Source of the DNA: Acidimicrobiales bacterium
GTDB taxonomy: Bacteria; Actinomycetota; Acidimicrobiia; Acidimicrobiales; Acidimicrobilacustridaceae
Assembly (NCBI GenBank): GCA_030830565.1
Contig: JAURMR010000035.1
Location: 1-64,000 of the forward strand
DNA length: 64,000 nt
Direction of reading: 5' to 3'
The translations under genes were made by a program, and so were the position numbers. Position 1 is the stretch's first letter; the number at the start of each line of letters is the position of its first letter. The notes beneath the pieces were generated by a model. That model did no database searches and was not told the origin of the DNA. It was given only the letters and a program-made list of their open reading frames with translations. This document shows, piece after piece, positions 26,391 through 35,601 of this stretch.

Positions 26391-29093
26391 GTGGACCTTG
26401 ATCAGTTCGTCAGCCAGCTTCCTGATTCCGATCCGGGAGAAACGGTCGAATGGCTCGACTCCCTTGACGCCGTTGTCAACACTGCCGGTAAGACCCGCGC
26501 TCGCTACCTCGTCTCACGCATCACCGAACGTGCACGCGAACTTCAGATCGGCACCCCAGCCGAGGTGTCCACTCCGTACATCAACACCATTCCAGTTGAG
26601 GAACAACCGTGGTTCCCAGGTGATGAAGAAATCGAAAAGCGCATTCGCCAGTACTTGCGTTGGAACGCAGCGATGGCGGTTGTGTATGCGAATAAAGAAG
26701 CCGATGGCATTGGCGGACATCTCTCTTCGTATGCGTCATCAGCAATGTTGCTCGAAGTTGGTTTCAATCATTTCTTCCGAGGCCGCGACGGTTCACTCGT
26801 TGGAGATCACGTTTATCTCCAAGGTCACGCTGCCCCGGGCATTTACGCACGCGCCTACCTTGAAGGCCGTTTGAGTGAACAGGAAATGGCAAAGTTCCGT
26901 CGCGAAATCGGCGGCGGCGGACTTTCCAGTTATCCCCATCCATGGCTCATGCCAGAGTTCTGGGAATTCCCAACAGTTTCCATGGGTCTTGGTCCGCTCA
27001 ATTCCATCTACCAGGCCCGCTTCAGCAAGTACCTCTACAACCGCCAAATCGACGATACGAGCGCGTCCAAGGTGTGGTGTTTTCTTGGTGACGGCGAAAC
27101 CGATGAACCGGAAACCCTCGGTTCGATCTCGCTCGCAGGACGTGAGCAACTCGACAATCTCATTTGGGTTGTGAACTGCAACCTGCAGCGCCTCGATGGT
27201 CCAGTTCGCGGTAATGGAAAGATCATCCAAGAACTCGAATCGGTTTTCCGCGGTGCGGGCTGGAACGTCATCAAGGTCGTGTGGGGCGCTGGCTGGGACG
27301 AGCTACTCGCTCGCGATGTCGACGGCGTTTTGCTTGCAAAAATGAACTCAACCCCAGACGGCGAATGGCAGCGCTATGCCATCGAAAGCGGCGCGTACAT
27401 CCGTGAGCATTTCTTCGGGCCAGACCCTCGCCTTCGCAAACTCGTCGAACATCTTTCCGACGATCAATTACGAGCACTTCCGCGCGGCGGTCACGACTAC
27501 AAGAAGGTCTATGCCGCCTACAAGGCCGCGGTTGAAACAAAGGGCGTACCAACCGTGATCCTTGCGAAAACGGTCAAGGGCTGGGCACTTGGTTCAACAG
27601 TTGAAGGTCGCAATGCCACGCACTCAATCAAAAAGTTGAGTCACGCTGAGATATTGGAATTCCGCGACCGCCTTCAACTCACTGATCAGATTCCTGAATC
27701 GGCGATCGATGCAGACGTTCCGCCGTTTTATCGGCCACCAGCCGCTTCTCCAGAGGCGATGTATCTCGCGCAACGCCGTGCCGCACTCGATGGTTTCGTT
27801 CCGAGCCGTTCGCTCGATATTCGTCGACCACTCACACTCCCCGATTCGTCTGTGTACGCCGAATTCGCTCAGGGGTCGGGCACCCAAGCGGTGTCGACGA
27901 CCATGGCGTTCACTCGCCTCCTTCGAGGTTTGTGCCGATCGGAAAACTTCGGTCCACGCGTCGTGCCAATCATCCCCGACGAAGCGCGCACTTTCGGCAT
28001 GGAGGTTTTGTTCCGTGAGCTCGGCATTTACGCTTCGCAGGGACAGTTGTATGAACCGGTTGATCACGAACTGCTGATCTCCTATGTGGAGTCGAAGAGC
28101 GGTCAATTGCTCGAAGAAGGAATCACCGAGGCCGGTTCGCTTGCCAGTTTCACCGCCGCCGGAACCAGTTACGCAACCCGTGGCGTTCCCATGGTTCCGT
28201 TTTTTACCTTGTATTCGATGTTCGGATTCCAGCGTGTTGGCGATCTCGTCTGGGCCGCGGCCGACGCCCAGGCCAAAGGCTTCATCATCGGCGCTACCGC
28301 TGGCCGAACGACGCTTCTTGGCGAAGGTTTGCAGCATCAAGACGGACATAGTCTCGTGCTCGCTTCAACGGTGCCTAGCTGTCAGGTCTACGACCCAGCA
28401 TTTGCCTACGAACTCGCCACAATCATCGAGAACGGGCTGCAACGCATGTACGGCGGACCAGACGGCGCTGGAGAAAGCGTCTTCTATTACCTGACTGCAT
28501 ATAACGAGAACCAGGTCATGCCCATTCGTCCTGAACACGTCACTGACGACGACATCATGAGCGGCCTCTACAAGTGGGCCGAGGCTCCTGATGGGCTCGA
28601 CGCCACAGCAACCATCGTGTTTTCCGGCACGATGAACCAGGGTGCTCGCGATGCTCAAACTGCACTGGCCGCTCGTGGCATTGGTGCCGAACTTTGGAGC
28701 GCGACTTCCTACAAGCGACTCCGCGAAGACGCACTCGAAGTTGAACGCTGGAATCGCCTGCACCCAACAGAGTCGCCACGCACCGCACAGGTGACCAATC
28801 AACTTGGCGCAGCACCTGGGCCGGTCGTCGCAGTCACCGATTTCATGAAGGCCGTGCCCGACCAAATCGCTCCATATGTTCCCAAGCGGTTCGTTTCGTT
28901 GGGTACCGATGGGTTCGGACGCTCCGACACCCGCGCTGCACTTCGTCGATTCTTTGAAATCGACGCAGCGCATATTGAGATTGCAGTGCTGTCAGCACTC
29001 GCAGGCGAAGGGGTAATTGATCCTTCGGTTGTTGCAAGTGCAATTTCGGATCATGGCATCGATCCCGATGCACCGAATCCGCTTCTGAGCTAA
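26391..29093 (+). CDS. aceE: Pyruvate dehydrogenase E1 component (homodimeric, AceE type)
   Basis: 900 residues from GTG, with AGAAGGG upstream as a ribosome site. Thiamine diphosphate-dependent decarboxylation of pyruvate. Motifs: N-terminal FPGDEEIEKRIRQYLRWNAA, GGHLSSYASSAML, HPWLMPEFWEFPTVSMGLGP, the ThDP motif GDGETDEPE near residue 230, then the transketolase middle domain and C-terminal domain. The alpha-only E1 is typical of actinobacteria. E2 and E3 genes are not in the window. Its stop is one base from the stop of the converging hydrolase gene. Confidence 0.97.
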   Translation: MDLDQFVSQLPDSDPGETVEWLDSLDAVVNTAGKTRARYLVSRITERARELQIGTPAEVSTPYINTIPVEEQPWFPGDEEIEKRIRQYLRWNAAMAVVYANKEADGIGGHLSSYASSAMLLEVGFNHFFRGRDGSLVGDHVYLQGHAAPGIYARAYLEGRLSEQEMAKFRREIGGGGLSSYPHPWLMPEFWEFPTVSMGLGPLNSIYQARFSKYLYNRQIDDTSASKVWCFLGDGETDEPETLGSISLAGREQLDNLIWVVNCNLQRLDGPVRGNGKIIQELESVFRGAGWNVIKVVWGAGWDELLARDVDGVLLAKMNSTPDGEWQRYAIESGAYIREHFFGPDPRLRKLVEHLSDDQLRALPRGGHDYKKVYAAYKAAVETKGVPTVILAKTVKGWALGSTVEGRNATHSIKKLSHAEILEFRDRLQLTDQIPESAIDADVPPFYRPPAASPEAMYLAQRRAALDGFVPSRSLDIRRPLTLPDSSVYAEFAQGSGTQAVSTTMAFTRLLRGLCRSENFGPRVVPIIPDEARTFGMEVLFRELGIYASQGQLYEPVDHELLISYVESKSGQLLEEGITEAGSLASFTAAGTSYATRGVPMVPFFTLYSMFGFQRVGDLVWAAADAQAKGFIIGATAGRTTLLGEGLQHQDGHSLVLASTVPSCQVYDPAFAYELATIIENGLQRMYGGPDGAGESVFYYLTAYNENQVMPIRPEHVTDDDIMSGLYKWAEAPDGLDATATIVFSGTMNQGARDAQTALAARGIGAELWSATSYKRLREDALEVERWNRLHPTESPRTAQVTNQLGAAPGPVVAVTDFMKAVPDQIAPYVPKRFVSLGTDGFGRSDTRAALRRFFEIDAAHIEIAVLSALAGEGVIDPSVVASAISDHGIDPDAPNPLLS

Positions 29094-29094
29094 C

Positions 29095-29868
29095 TCAATT
29101 TGCGCGCTCAGCCGCTGCCGCAGCGCGCTGTCGGTCTAGCCAACCGAGCAATACCGCGACCGCACGGGGATCGTGACGCAGTTGGTGCGCTCCACCTTCA
29201 ATGATGCGGAGATCAGCACTGCCGTGCGCGTCGGCAAGCACTCGAGCGTCATACACCGGGACAGTGTCGTCCTCTGACCCGTGCATGATGAGAGCCGGAC
29301 GGGGAGCAACATTTCGAATCGCCGTAACTGCGCGCACATCGCGAATTTCCTTCGCCCATGCATCAAAGTTCGGTGGAAATGATGGGGAGGGAATTATTCC
29401 GGTTTCTCGCGCGTGTTGCAGCAGCAAACGCGGATGATTCGCCCAATCGTCGAAATCTGCAGGTGACCCCATCGCGGCGACGCCACGAATTTCTAGGTCG
29501 AGGGCCGCCGCCGCGATTGAAAGCGATCCACCAGTTCCGTAACCGGCTGCCCACACACCGTGCACACCTTCGACCGTGCGCAGATAGGCAGCAGCAGCAA
29601 GGAGGTCGTCGCGCCAACCGTGCAGCGAAAAGTTGCCTTCCGAATCGCCGGCTCCGCGGAAATTGAAGACCAGCACCATCCAACCCATTTCGGTTGCGAT
29701 GCGTTCGGCGAGTTCAGGGAACGAACGAGCCGAAAGCGCGCCGCCCTGATTCAGGTTGGGGAATCCGTGACAGATCAAAAGGCCAGGCACCGACGTACCC
29801 GGAGCGATGCGGGGCCGGGCCAAGTGCCCCGCAAGTTCAATATCGCCAGACCGGAAGAGTTTCTCCAC
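29095..29868 (-). CDS. Alpha/beta hydrolase-like protein, nucleophile serine missing
   Basis: 257 residues from GTG. Alpha/beta hydrolase fold: oxyanion-side GLLICHGFPNLNQGG, FNFRGAGDSEG, the elbow GYGTGG, the acid HGSEDDTVPV and the base GGAHQLRHDP. In the elbow the pattern is G-Y-G-T-G, so Gly stands where Ser is expected; Asp and His are in place. Either activity is lost or another residue serves. It resembles dienelactone-hydrolase or peptidase-like actinobacterial proteins. Converges with aceE. Confidence 0.75.
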   Translation of the reverse strand: MEKLFRSGDIELAGHLARPRIAPGTSVPGLLICHGFPNLNQGGALSARSFPELAERIATEMGWMVLVFNFRGAGDSEGNFSLHGWRDDLLAAAAYLRTVEGVHGVWAAGYGTGGSLSIAAAALDLEIRGVAAMGSPADFDDWANHPRLLLQHARETGIIPSPSFPPNFDAWAKEIRDVRAVTAIRNVAPRPALIMHGSEDDTVPVYDARVLADAHGSADLRIIEGGAHQLRHDPRAVAVLLGWLDRQRAAAAAERAN

Positions 29869-29880
29869 GGTCCGAATCGA

Positions 29881-30102
29881 TCAGGCTTCTACGTCGACGA
29901 GACCGCTGCCATTGCCTTTGTAGGGCTTGTAGCAACGGTTGCGCGCTTCATCGACCGTGTCTGGTCCGAAGCAAATGAACGTTTCTGCTTCCATCAGTTC
30001 TTCGATGATGGACGGATCGTCAATGTTGTCGACGTCGTAGACGATCTGCGTGCGCTTGTCGCCAACCCAACGGTTGTGTTCGAACTTTGTCGGACGATGC
30101 AT
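29881..30102 (-). CDS. Small conserved-looking protein, unknown
   Basis: 73 residues; the start at MHRPTKFEHNRW is backed by TACGAT six bases upstream, a longer reading is not. Soluble, with no membrane segment. The composition is balanced, with an ordered core (VGDKRTQIVYDVDNIDDP, AETFICFGPDTVDEARNRC) and a Gly/Lys/Tyr-rich end. No domain is recognised. It lies 12 bases downstream of the hydrolase start region and has its own promoter-like box. Confidence 0.6.
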   Translation of the reverse strand: MHRPTKFEHNRWVGDKRTQIVYDVDNIDDPSIIEELMEAETFICFGPDTVDEARNRCYKPYKGNGSGLVDVEA

Positions 30103-30108
30103 GGCGTC

Positions 30109-30114
30109 ATCGTA
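30109..30114 (-). promoter_or_regulatory. -10 box (TACGAT) of the 73-residue protein gene
   Basis: TACGAT on the minus strand, six-base spacer (GACGCC), ATG. It supports the short reading of the gene. Confidence 0.45.
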
Positions 30115-30151
30115 GACGGCCGAGAACCGATGGACATTCTTTTGCCAACGA

Positions 30152-30604
30152 TTACTTGCCGGTTGGGTCTTCAGGCATCGGCAGTTGGCTACCGATTGCT
30201 CCAATTGCTTCGAGGTACTTCTCGTTGCCCTCAATGACTTGCACGACAACCACATCGTCAACTTCAAGACCGGCCTCGGTGGCTTTTCCGATCACGAACG
30301 CCAAGGCATCGTCTTCGGCTGCAACAAGTGGTCCACTAGCAACCCTGTCGACTCCTTGAGCCCGAGCCACACCGAGATCCTCCATGTAATCGAGGTGCCA
30401 CTGCAACAACGATGCGAGATCCTCGTACGTCAATTCAGCGGTCACATCGTCAGGAAGACGATCGGCAACAAAGTCGACTGCTTCAGCACGGTCATAAACC
30501 GCCGGACGAGGTTGTTCCGCGAGTTGGCCCGCGAGACGACCGACGGCAAGTAAGCCGATGACGAGAACCGCAATTGCGGAAAGGACAATGAAGACGACGA
30601 TCAC
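30152..30604 (-). CDS. Membrane-anchored protein of unknown function
   Basis: 150 residues from GTG. One N-terminal hydrophobic helix (residues 1-22) then a soluble acidic domain with YDRAEAVDFVADRLPDDVTAEL, LTYEDLASLLQWHLDYMEDLG and EVDDVVVVQVIEGNEKYLEAIG. No domain recognised. The 27-base gap to the upstream acyl-CoA dehydrogenase gene suggests cotranscription. Confidence 0.6.
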   Translation of the reverse strand: MIVVFIVLSAIAVLVIGLLAVGRLAGQLAEQPRPAVYDRAEAVDFVADRLPDDVTAELTYEDLASLLQWHLDYMEDLGVARAQGVDRVASGPLVAAEDDALAFVIGKATEAGLEVDDVVVVQVIEGNEKYLEAIGAIGSQLPMPEDPTGK

Positions 30605-30631
30605 GTTGGTCTCGTCGCTGTGATCAACAGA

Positions 30632-31747
30632 TCAGATGCCGATGCGCTGAGCAAGAAGCTCACGGTGATAGGTCGGATCACCGAAGAGAAGTTCCGAAGA
30701 CTTCGCACGCTTGAAGTACATGTGCGCCGGATGTTCCCAGGTGAAGCCGATGCCACCATGGATCTGAATGTTCTCGGCAGAAGCGTGGAAGTAGGCATCG
30801 GAGCAGTAGGCCTTGGCCAGTGACGCGACTGCAGGCAGTTCGTCGTTGAGTTCTGAGGCGCACCAGCCGGCATAGTACGCAGCTGACTTTGCTGACTCGA
30901 CCTCGAGGAGCATGTCGGCGCACTTGTGCTTGATGGCCTGGAACGAACCGATCGGACGACCAAACTGCACGCGATCCTTGGCGTACTGCACGGCCATGTC
31001 GAGGCACATTTGAGCGCCACCAACCTGCTCGGCGGCAAGGCCGACAGCAGCAAGGTCAAGAACGGTGGAGAGAACATCCCAGCCAGCACCATCGGTGCCG
31101 ATGAGCGTGCCTTCAACGTTGACGAATTCGAGCTTGGCCTGCTTACGGGTCTGGTCCATGGTGGCCAGCGCAGTGCGGGTGAGGCCGGCGGCATCGCCGT
31201 TTACCGAGAAGAGGCTCACGCCAGCAGAGGTGCGAGCGGCAACGATGATCACGTTCGCGGTGTGACCGTCGATGACATAGGACTTCGTTCCGTTGATCTT
31301 CCAAGTACCGCCGTCGTTGGCAGCGGTTGCTTCGATGCCTGATTCGTCCCAGCGACCATTTGGCTCGGTGAACGCAAGCGTTGCGATGGTTTCGCCTGAA
31401 GCGATACCGGGAAGAATTGCGGCCTTCGCTGCGTCGTCACCGGACTGCATGACGGTGTTGGCAGCAAGAACAACCGAGGAGAAGTACGGCGCACACAGAA
31501 GCGCGCGGCCCATCTCTTCAAGAACAACAATGAGTTCGACGTAGCCGTAACCCTGGCCACCAAACTCTTCAGGAATAGTGAGGCTCTGAAGACCAAGCTG
31601 CTCGGCCATCTGCGCCCACACGTCGGGGTCGTACCCGCGCTCGGTTTCCATCTGCTCACGAACATCGGCTTCTGAGGACTTGGCCTCGAGGAACTGACGA
31701 ACGATGTTGCGAAGCTCTTCCTGCTCCTCAGAGAAGGCGAAGTTCAT
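30632..31747 (-). CDS. Acyl-CoA dehydrogenase
   Basis: 371 residues. FAD-dependent alpha,beta-desaturation of an acyl-CoA. Standard three-part fold: N-terminal helices (FSEEQEELRNIVRQFLEAKS), middle strand domain (LAFTEPNGRWDESGIEA, NGTKSYVIDGHTAN), and C-terminal helices with DRVQFGRPIGSFQAIKHKCADM and IQIHGGIGFTWEHPAHMYF. The last segment resembles mycobacterial FadE proteins acting on bulky or steroid-derived CoA esters; substrate is inference. GGAGG eight bases before the ATG. Confidence 0.88.
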   Translation of the reverse strand: MNFAFSEEQEELRNIVRQFLEAKSSEADVREQMETERGYDPDVWAQMAEQLGLQSLTIPEEFGGQGYGYVELIVVLEEMGRALLCAPYFSSVVLAANTVMQSGDDAAKAAILPGIASGETIATLAFTEPNGRWDESGIEATAANDGGTWKINGTKSYVIDGHTANVIIVAARTSAGVSLFSVNGDAAGLTRTALATMDQTRKQAKLEFVNVEGTLIGTDGAGWDVLSTVLDLAAVGLAAEQVGGAQMCLDMAVQYAKDRVQFGRPIGSFQAIKHKCADMLLEVESAKSAAYYAGWCASELNDELPAVASLAKAYCSDAYFHASAENIQIHGGIGFTWEHPAHMYFKRAKSSELLFGDPTYHRELLAQRIGI

Positions 31748-31769
31748 GGTGGTGGCCTCCGGTCGCGAA

Positions 31770-31786
31770 CGGGGGTCGGTCCCCCG
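31770..31786 (-). promoter_or_regulatory. GC hairpin in the acyl-CoA dehydrogenase leader
   Basis: CGGGGG and CCCCCG pair around a 5-base loop, just upstream of the GGAGG ribosome site of the acyl-CoA dehydrogenase gene. It could modulate translation or be incidental; there is no T-run. The rest of the 31748-31875 spacer shows nothing else clear. Confidence 0.25.
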
Positions 31787-31875
31787 CCGGTTGACGTCTG
31801 CAGCAACTGCCGCAGGGGGTAGTTCTAGCCGACTTACCGCCAGCCCGGCACATCCTCGGGCCGATTCCTCGCGAC

Positions 31876-32844
31876 TCAGGGAACGAGGATCGCCTTACCC
31901 GCCACCTTGCGTTCTTCGAGGTCACTGAGCGCCTTCGCCGCATCGGCCAGCGGGTAGACCACGGGCTCGACAGGGTGGAGCCTGCCCGCACCGATCTCGG
32001 CCAGCACTTCAGCGACCAATTGATCATTGCGCTCGCCATTTCGAAGCGCCCAGCCACCCCAATCGACGCCGATGACCCGTCGGTTACGCAAAAGGATCTG
32101 GTTGGCCGGGAGGTTCGGAATGCCGCCGACGAAGCCGATTACGAGGTAGGCACCGTTATCGCCGAGCGCTCGGAGACACGTTGTTCCAAGTTCGCCGCCG
32201 ACCGGGTCATAGAGGACATCGACCGAACCACCGCCGAACTCTTTGGCTCGCTCCTTCACATCTTCGGTTGTCGAATCGATAACTGACTCTGCACCGCGAG
32301 ACAACGCCAGCTGACGTTTCTCCTCGGTTGATGCAACAGCAATAACACGGAGTCCGAGCATTACCCCGATATCGACCGCAGCAAGTCCGACACCACCGCC
32401 GGCACCAAGTACAAGAAGCGTTTGGCCTGCCTGCACCTGCGCTCGTTCACGCAGTGCGAACCAACCAGTGAGATAGCTCTGCGTAAACGTTGCGGCTTGT
32501 CCGTCGGTGATCGCGTCGGGCAGAAGCATCGTTCGTGACGCCGCAACCACAACTTCACTCACGTAACCACCAAGTCCGACATTCACGAACACTCGATCGT
32601 CGATTGCGCGTTCGGTGACCTCGGAGCCGATCTCAACGATTCGGCCGACAACTTCCATACCGGGAACGAATGGAACTGGAGGTTTGATTTGATACTTGCC
32701 CTGCACGAATAGTCCGTCGACGTAGTTGACCCCGCATGCGGTAACTGCGACACGCACATCCCCGGGGCCAACCGGAGCGCTTTCGCGTTCAACCAGTCTG
32801 AGTTCGCTTACCGGCCCAAATTGTTCGCAAACGATTACTTTCAT
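31876..32844 (-). CDS. Medium-chain dehydrogenase/reductase, quinone oxidoreductase type
   Basis: 322 residues. Zinc-independent MDR of the NADPH:quinone oxidoreductase group: N-terminal GroES-like domain (VTACGVNYVDGLFVQGKY, PFVPGMEVVGRI), Rossmann domain with VLGAGGGVGLAAVDIG near residue 140 and VYDPVGGELG. Catalytic-zinc ligands of alcohol dehydrogenases are absent. Reduces enones or quinones with NAD(P)H; substrate unknown. TACCGT lies six bases before the ATG. Confidence 0.85.
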   Translation of the reverse strand: MKVIVCEQFGPVSELRLVERESAPVGPGDVRVAVTACGVNYVDGLFVQGKYQIKPPVPFVPGMEVVGRIVEIGSEVTERAIDDRVFVNVGLGGYVSEVVVAASRTMLLPDAITDGQAATFTQSYLTGWFALRERAQVQAGQTLLVLGAGGGVGLAAVDIGVMLGLRVIAVASTEEKRQLALSRGAESVIDSTTEDVKERAKEFGGGSVDVLYDPVGGELGTTCLRALGDNGAYLVIGFVGGIPNLPANQILLRNRRVIGVDWGGWALRNGERNDQLVAEVLAEIGAGRLHPVEPVVYPLADAAKALSDLEERKVAGKAILVP

Positions 32845-32850
32845 GGCCGA

Positions 32851-32856
32851 ACGGTA
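32851..32856 (-). promoter_or_regulatory. -10 box (TACCGT) of the MDR gene, leaderless type
   Basis: TACCGT on the minus strand, six-base spacer (TCGGCC), ATG; no Shine-Dalgarno. Confidence 0.5.
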
Positions 32857-32891
32857 CCCCGCTGCGTCTGATCCCCTGCGAGACTGTTGGC

Positions 32892-33497
32892 ATGACGCTG
32901 CTACTTGCTGAAACCGGCTACGAAGTCCATGCCGTCGTAGTGGGCCCTATGGACAACAACGTGTTCGTCATCCGCTGCACCGAGTCCGGCGATGGCGTTC
33001 TCATCGATGCCGCCAATGAGCATGAGCGATTGCTCGAACTCTGCAGCGCTCTGGGCGTGCGCCGCGTCATCGAAACCCATGGTCACTGGGATCACATCCA
33101 GGCGGTGCCTGCGGTACGCGACGCTGGTTACGACGTAGCGGTCACCGCTGCAGATTCCGACATGCTCCCGTCCTACGACAGCATCTTGGAAGACGACAAC
33201 GTGATCGAGGTTGGTCGTCTTCGGCTCCGCACCATCGCAACACCTGGCCACACACGCGGTTCGATGTGCTTCGCCCTTGAAGGCAGCCCACTGTTGTTTT
33301 CCGGCGACACGCTGTTTCCCGGCGGTCCTGGCAACACCTCGTTCGAAGGCGGAGATTTCGCCACGATCATCGACTCACTTGATCAGCGACTCTTTACCTA
33401 TTCGGCCGACACGATCGTCCTTCCTGGTCACGGCAACTGGACCACGATCGGCGCTGAACGACCGCATCTTCAGGAATGGGTCGACCGAGGCTGGTGA
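32892..33497 (+). CDS. MBL-fold hydrolase (glyoxalase II-like)
   Basis: 201 residues. Metallo-beta-lactamase fold with the full metal set: THGHWDHI (HxHxDH) near residue 65, TPGHTRGSMCF near 120, SGDTLFPGGPGN near 140 and LPGHGNWTTIG near 180. Resembles hydroxyacylglutathione-hydrolase-like proteins, in actinobacteria possibly acting on mycothiol or bacillithiol-like thioesters (inference). It precedes sufC1 by 73 bases, but the suf operator and -10 lie between, so transcription of suf is probably independent. Confidence 0.85.
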   Translation: MTLLLAETGYEVHAVVVGPMDNNVFVIRCTESGDGVLIDAANEHERLLELCSALGVRRVIETHGHWDHIQAVPAVRDAGYDVAVTAADSDMLPSYDSILEDDNVIEVGRLRLRTIATPGHTRGSMCFALEGSPLLFSGDTLFPGGPGNTSFEGGDFATIIDSLDQRLFTYSADTIVLPGHGNWTTIGAERPHLQEWVDRGW

Positions 33498-33518
33498 TCC
33501 TTCTTGGGGACCGCCGGT

Positions 33519-33538
33519 AATTTCTCCTACGGCCGTAG
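33519..33538 (+). promoter_or_regulatory. Suf operator site 1, upstream of sufC1
   Basis: AATTTCTCCTACGGCCGTAG. The last 12 bases, CTACGGCCGTAG, are a perfect palindrome. The element lies about 20 bases upstream of the -10 box of sufC1, over the -35 region. It matches sites before sufD and sufB at 15 of 20 positions. Confidence 0.6.
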
Positions 33539-33558
33539 TGCGAATCCCTGGCAGGTCC

Positions 33559-33564
33559 TAGACT
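33559..33564 (+). promoter_or_regulatory. -10 box (TAGACT) of sufC1-sufS-sufU
   Basis: TAGACT, six-base spacer (GCAGGC), then the sufC1 ATG; leaderless type. Confidence 0.55.
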
Positions 33565-33570
33565 GCAGGC

Positions 33571-34320
33571 ATGTCCCCCCTCTTCAGCATCGAGGATCTT
33601 CACGTTTCAACCGCCGGTGAAAATCCTGTCGAGATCCTGCGCGGCGTCAACCTTGTCATTGGCGCCGGCGAGGTCCATGCCCTCATGGGGCCCAACGGTT
33701 CCGGCAAGTCAACCCTCGCCTCGGCACTTCTCGGCAGCCCTGAATACCAGGTCACCTCTGGTCGCATCCTCTTCAAAGGCGATGAGGTCACTGAGTGGCC
33801 GACCGATGTTCGTGCCAAAGCCGGCATGTTCCTTGCCTTCCAGTACCCGCAGGAGATTCAGGGCGTTTCCGTTCTCAACTTCCTGCGTCAGGCATGGTCG
33901 GCTCGACGCGGCATCGATCTCTCGATGCTCGAGCTTCGACTTGAGATCATGGACTGGATGACGCGTCTCGATATGGACCCGTCTTTCGCCGATCGCTACC
34001 TCAACGAAGGCTTCTCCGGTGGCGAAAAAAAGCGCAATGAAATTCTGCAGATGGCGATCCTGCAGCCCGATATCGCGATCCTCGACGAAACCGACTCCGG
34101 CCTCGACATTGACGCACTCCGAATTGTGGCCAAGGGGGTGCGCGAGGTTCTTGCTGCCCGACCCGAACTCGGAATCCTCGCCATTACGCATTACCAGCGT
34201 CTGCTCGACGAACTGAATCCTTCGTTCGTCCACGTCCTGATTAACGGACGCATTGTGGAGTCCGGGGGTCCTGAGCTTTCCCGCAAGCTCGAAGCTGAGG
34301 GATACGACGCATGGCTGTAG
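33571..34320 (+). CDS. sufC: Fe-S cluster assembly ATPase SufC, copy 1
   Basis: 249 residues, ABC ATPase of the SufBCD scaffold. Walker A GPNGSGKST near residue 38, Q-loop FQYPQEIQGVSVLNFLRQ, signature FSGGEKKRNEIL near 150, Walker B IAILDETDSGLDIDAL near 170, and H-loop ITHYQ. All motifs are intact. It is the first gene of sufC1-sufS-sufU; its end overlaps sufS by ten bases. A second complete SufC is encoded at 36383-37171, so the partner of this copy is uncertain. Confidence 0.95.
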   Translation: MSPLFSIEDLHVSTAGENPVEILRGVNLVIGAGEVHALMGPNGSGKSTLASALLGSPEYQVTSGRILFKGDEVTEWPTDVRAKAGMFLAFQYPQEIQGVSVLNFLRQAWSARRGIDLSMLELRLEIMDWMTRLDMDPSFADRYLNEGFSGGEKKRNEILQMAILQPDIAILDETDSGLDIDALRIVAKGVREVLAARPELGILAITHYQRLLDELNPSFVHVLINGRIVESGGPELSRKLEAEGYDAWL

Positions 34321-35558
34321 CCGCCGACCCCATTGATGGAACTCGTCTGAAAGAGCAGTTCCCGCTGCTTTCGCGAGATGTTCACGGCAAGAAGATCGTC
34401 TACCTCGACTCCGCAGCAACCTCACAGAAACCTCTTGCGGTTTTAGATGCGATGGACGACTACTACCGCACGATTAATTCCAATGTGCACCGCGGCGTTT
34501 ACATGATCGCCGAAGAAGCCACGAACCGAATGGAAATTGCTCGGGCCCTTGTTCGCGATTTCATCGGCGCTCGCTCGTCGTCAGAGATCATCTTCACGAA
34601 GAACGCCACCGAGTCGCTCAACCTGGTTGCACAAAGCTGGGGTCGAGCAAACCTCGTTGCAGGCGATGTCGTCGTGCTCAGCCACATGGAACATCACGCC
34701 AACATCGTTCCGTGGCACATGCTCGTCGCCGAGATCGGCATTGAGTTGCGTTGGATTCCTCTCGACAGTGAAGGTCGCCTCGATCTCACGAACCTCGACA
34801 CACTGCTCGAAGGCGCCAAGGTTCTCTCAGTCACCGCAATGTCGAACGTGCTCGGCACAATGAATCCCGTTCGGACACTCACCGATGCGGCTCGCAAAGC
34901 CGGGGCAATCAGCATTATCGACGGTTGCCAGTCAGTCCCCCATAGCGCCACGAATGTGCAAGAAATTGGCGCCGACTTCCTTGCGTTCTCAGGCCACAAG
35001 ATGTGCGGCCCGACCGGCGTCGGCGTTCTCTACGGGCGCGAAGAACTTCTCGAAGCGATGCCTCCATTCCTTGGTGGCGGCGAAATGATTCGCGACGTTC
35101 GCCTCGACGGGTTCACCACCAACGACCTTCCTTGGAAATTCGAAGCTGGCACCCCAGCGATTGCCGAAGTCATTGGCCTCGGTGCTGCAGTGGAATGGCT
35201 CAATGGCGTTGGCATGGACAAAGTTCGTGCCCACGAACTCGCTCTTACCGAGTACACAATCTCGACGCTTCATGAACGCTTCGGCGATCGCATCAACATT
35301 CATGGACCTTCGAGCCCCCTCGAACGTGGCGGCGTCTTCAGTTTCGATTTCGACGGCCTGCACCCGCATGACATTTCCCAGGTCCTTGATCAGCACGCGG
35401 TCTGCGTTCGCGCCGGACACCACTGCGCCAAGCCTCTGATGAAACTGCTTGGCATTGGCGCAACGGCCCGCGCCTCGGTCTACGTCTACAACGACACCGC
35501 CGATATCGATGCCCTCGCCGATGCACTTGATGCAACTGGCGCGTTCTTCACCCTCTAG
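34311..35558 (+). CDS. sufS: Cysteine desulfurase SufS
   Basis: 415 residues. Group II PLP-dependent desulfurase: NATESLNLVAQSW, HMEHHANIVPW, PLP lysine 230 in FSGHKMCGPTG, and the persulfide cysteine in CVRAGHHCAKPLM near residue 370. It supplies sulfur from cysteine to SufU. The ATG lies inside the end of sufC1 (ten-base overlap), giving coupled translation. Confidence 0.97.
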   Translation: MAVAADPIDGTRLKEQFPLLSRDVHGKKIVYLDSAATSQKPLAVLDAMDDYYRTINSNVHRGVYMIAEEATNRMEIARALVRDFIGARSSSEIIFTKNATESLNLVAQSWGRANLVAGDVVVLSHMEHHANIVPWHMLVAEIGIELRWIPLDSEGRLDLTNLDTLLEGAKVLSVTAMSNVLGTMNPVRTLTDAARKAGAISIIDGCQSVPHSATNVQEIGADFLAFSGHKMCGPTGVGVLYGREELLEAMPPFLGGGEMIRDVRLDGFTTNDLPWKFEAGTPAIAEVIGLGAAVEWLNGVGMDKVRAHELALTEYTISTLHERFGDRINIHGPSSPLERGGVFSFDFDGLHPHDISQVLDQHAVCVRAGHHCAKPLMKLLGIGATARASVYVYNDTADIDALADALDATGAFFTL

Positions 35559-35601
35559 TCCCCTACGCTCATTCAAACACCACGCACAGGGAGTGCCGCC
35601 G

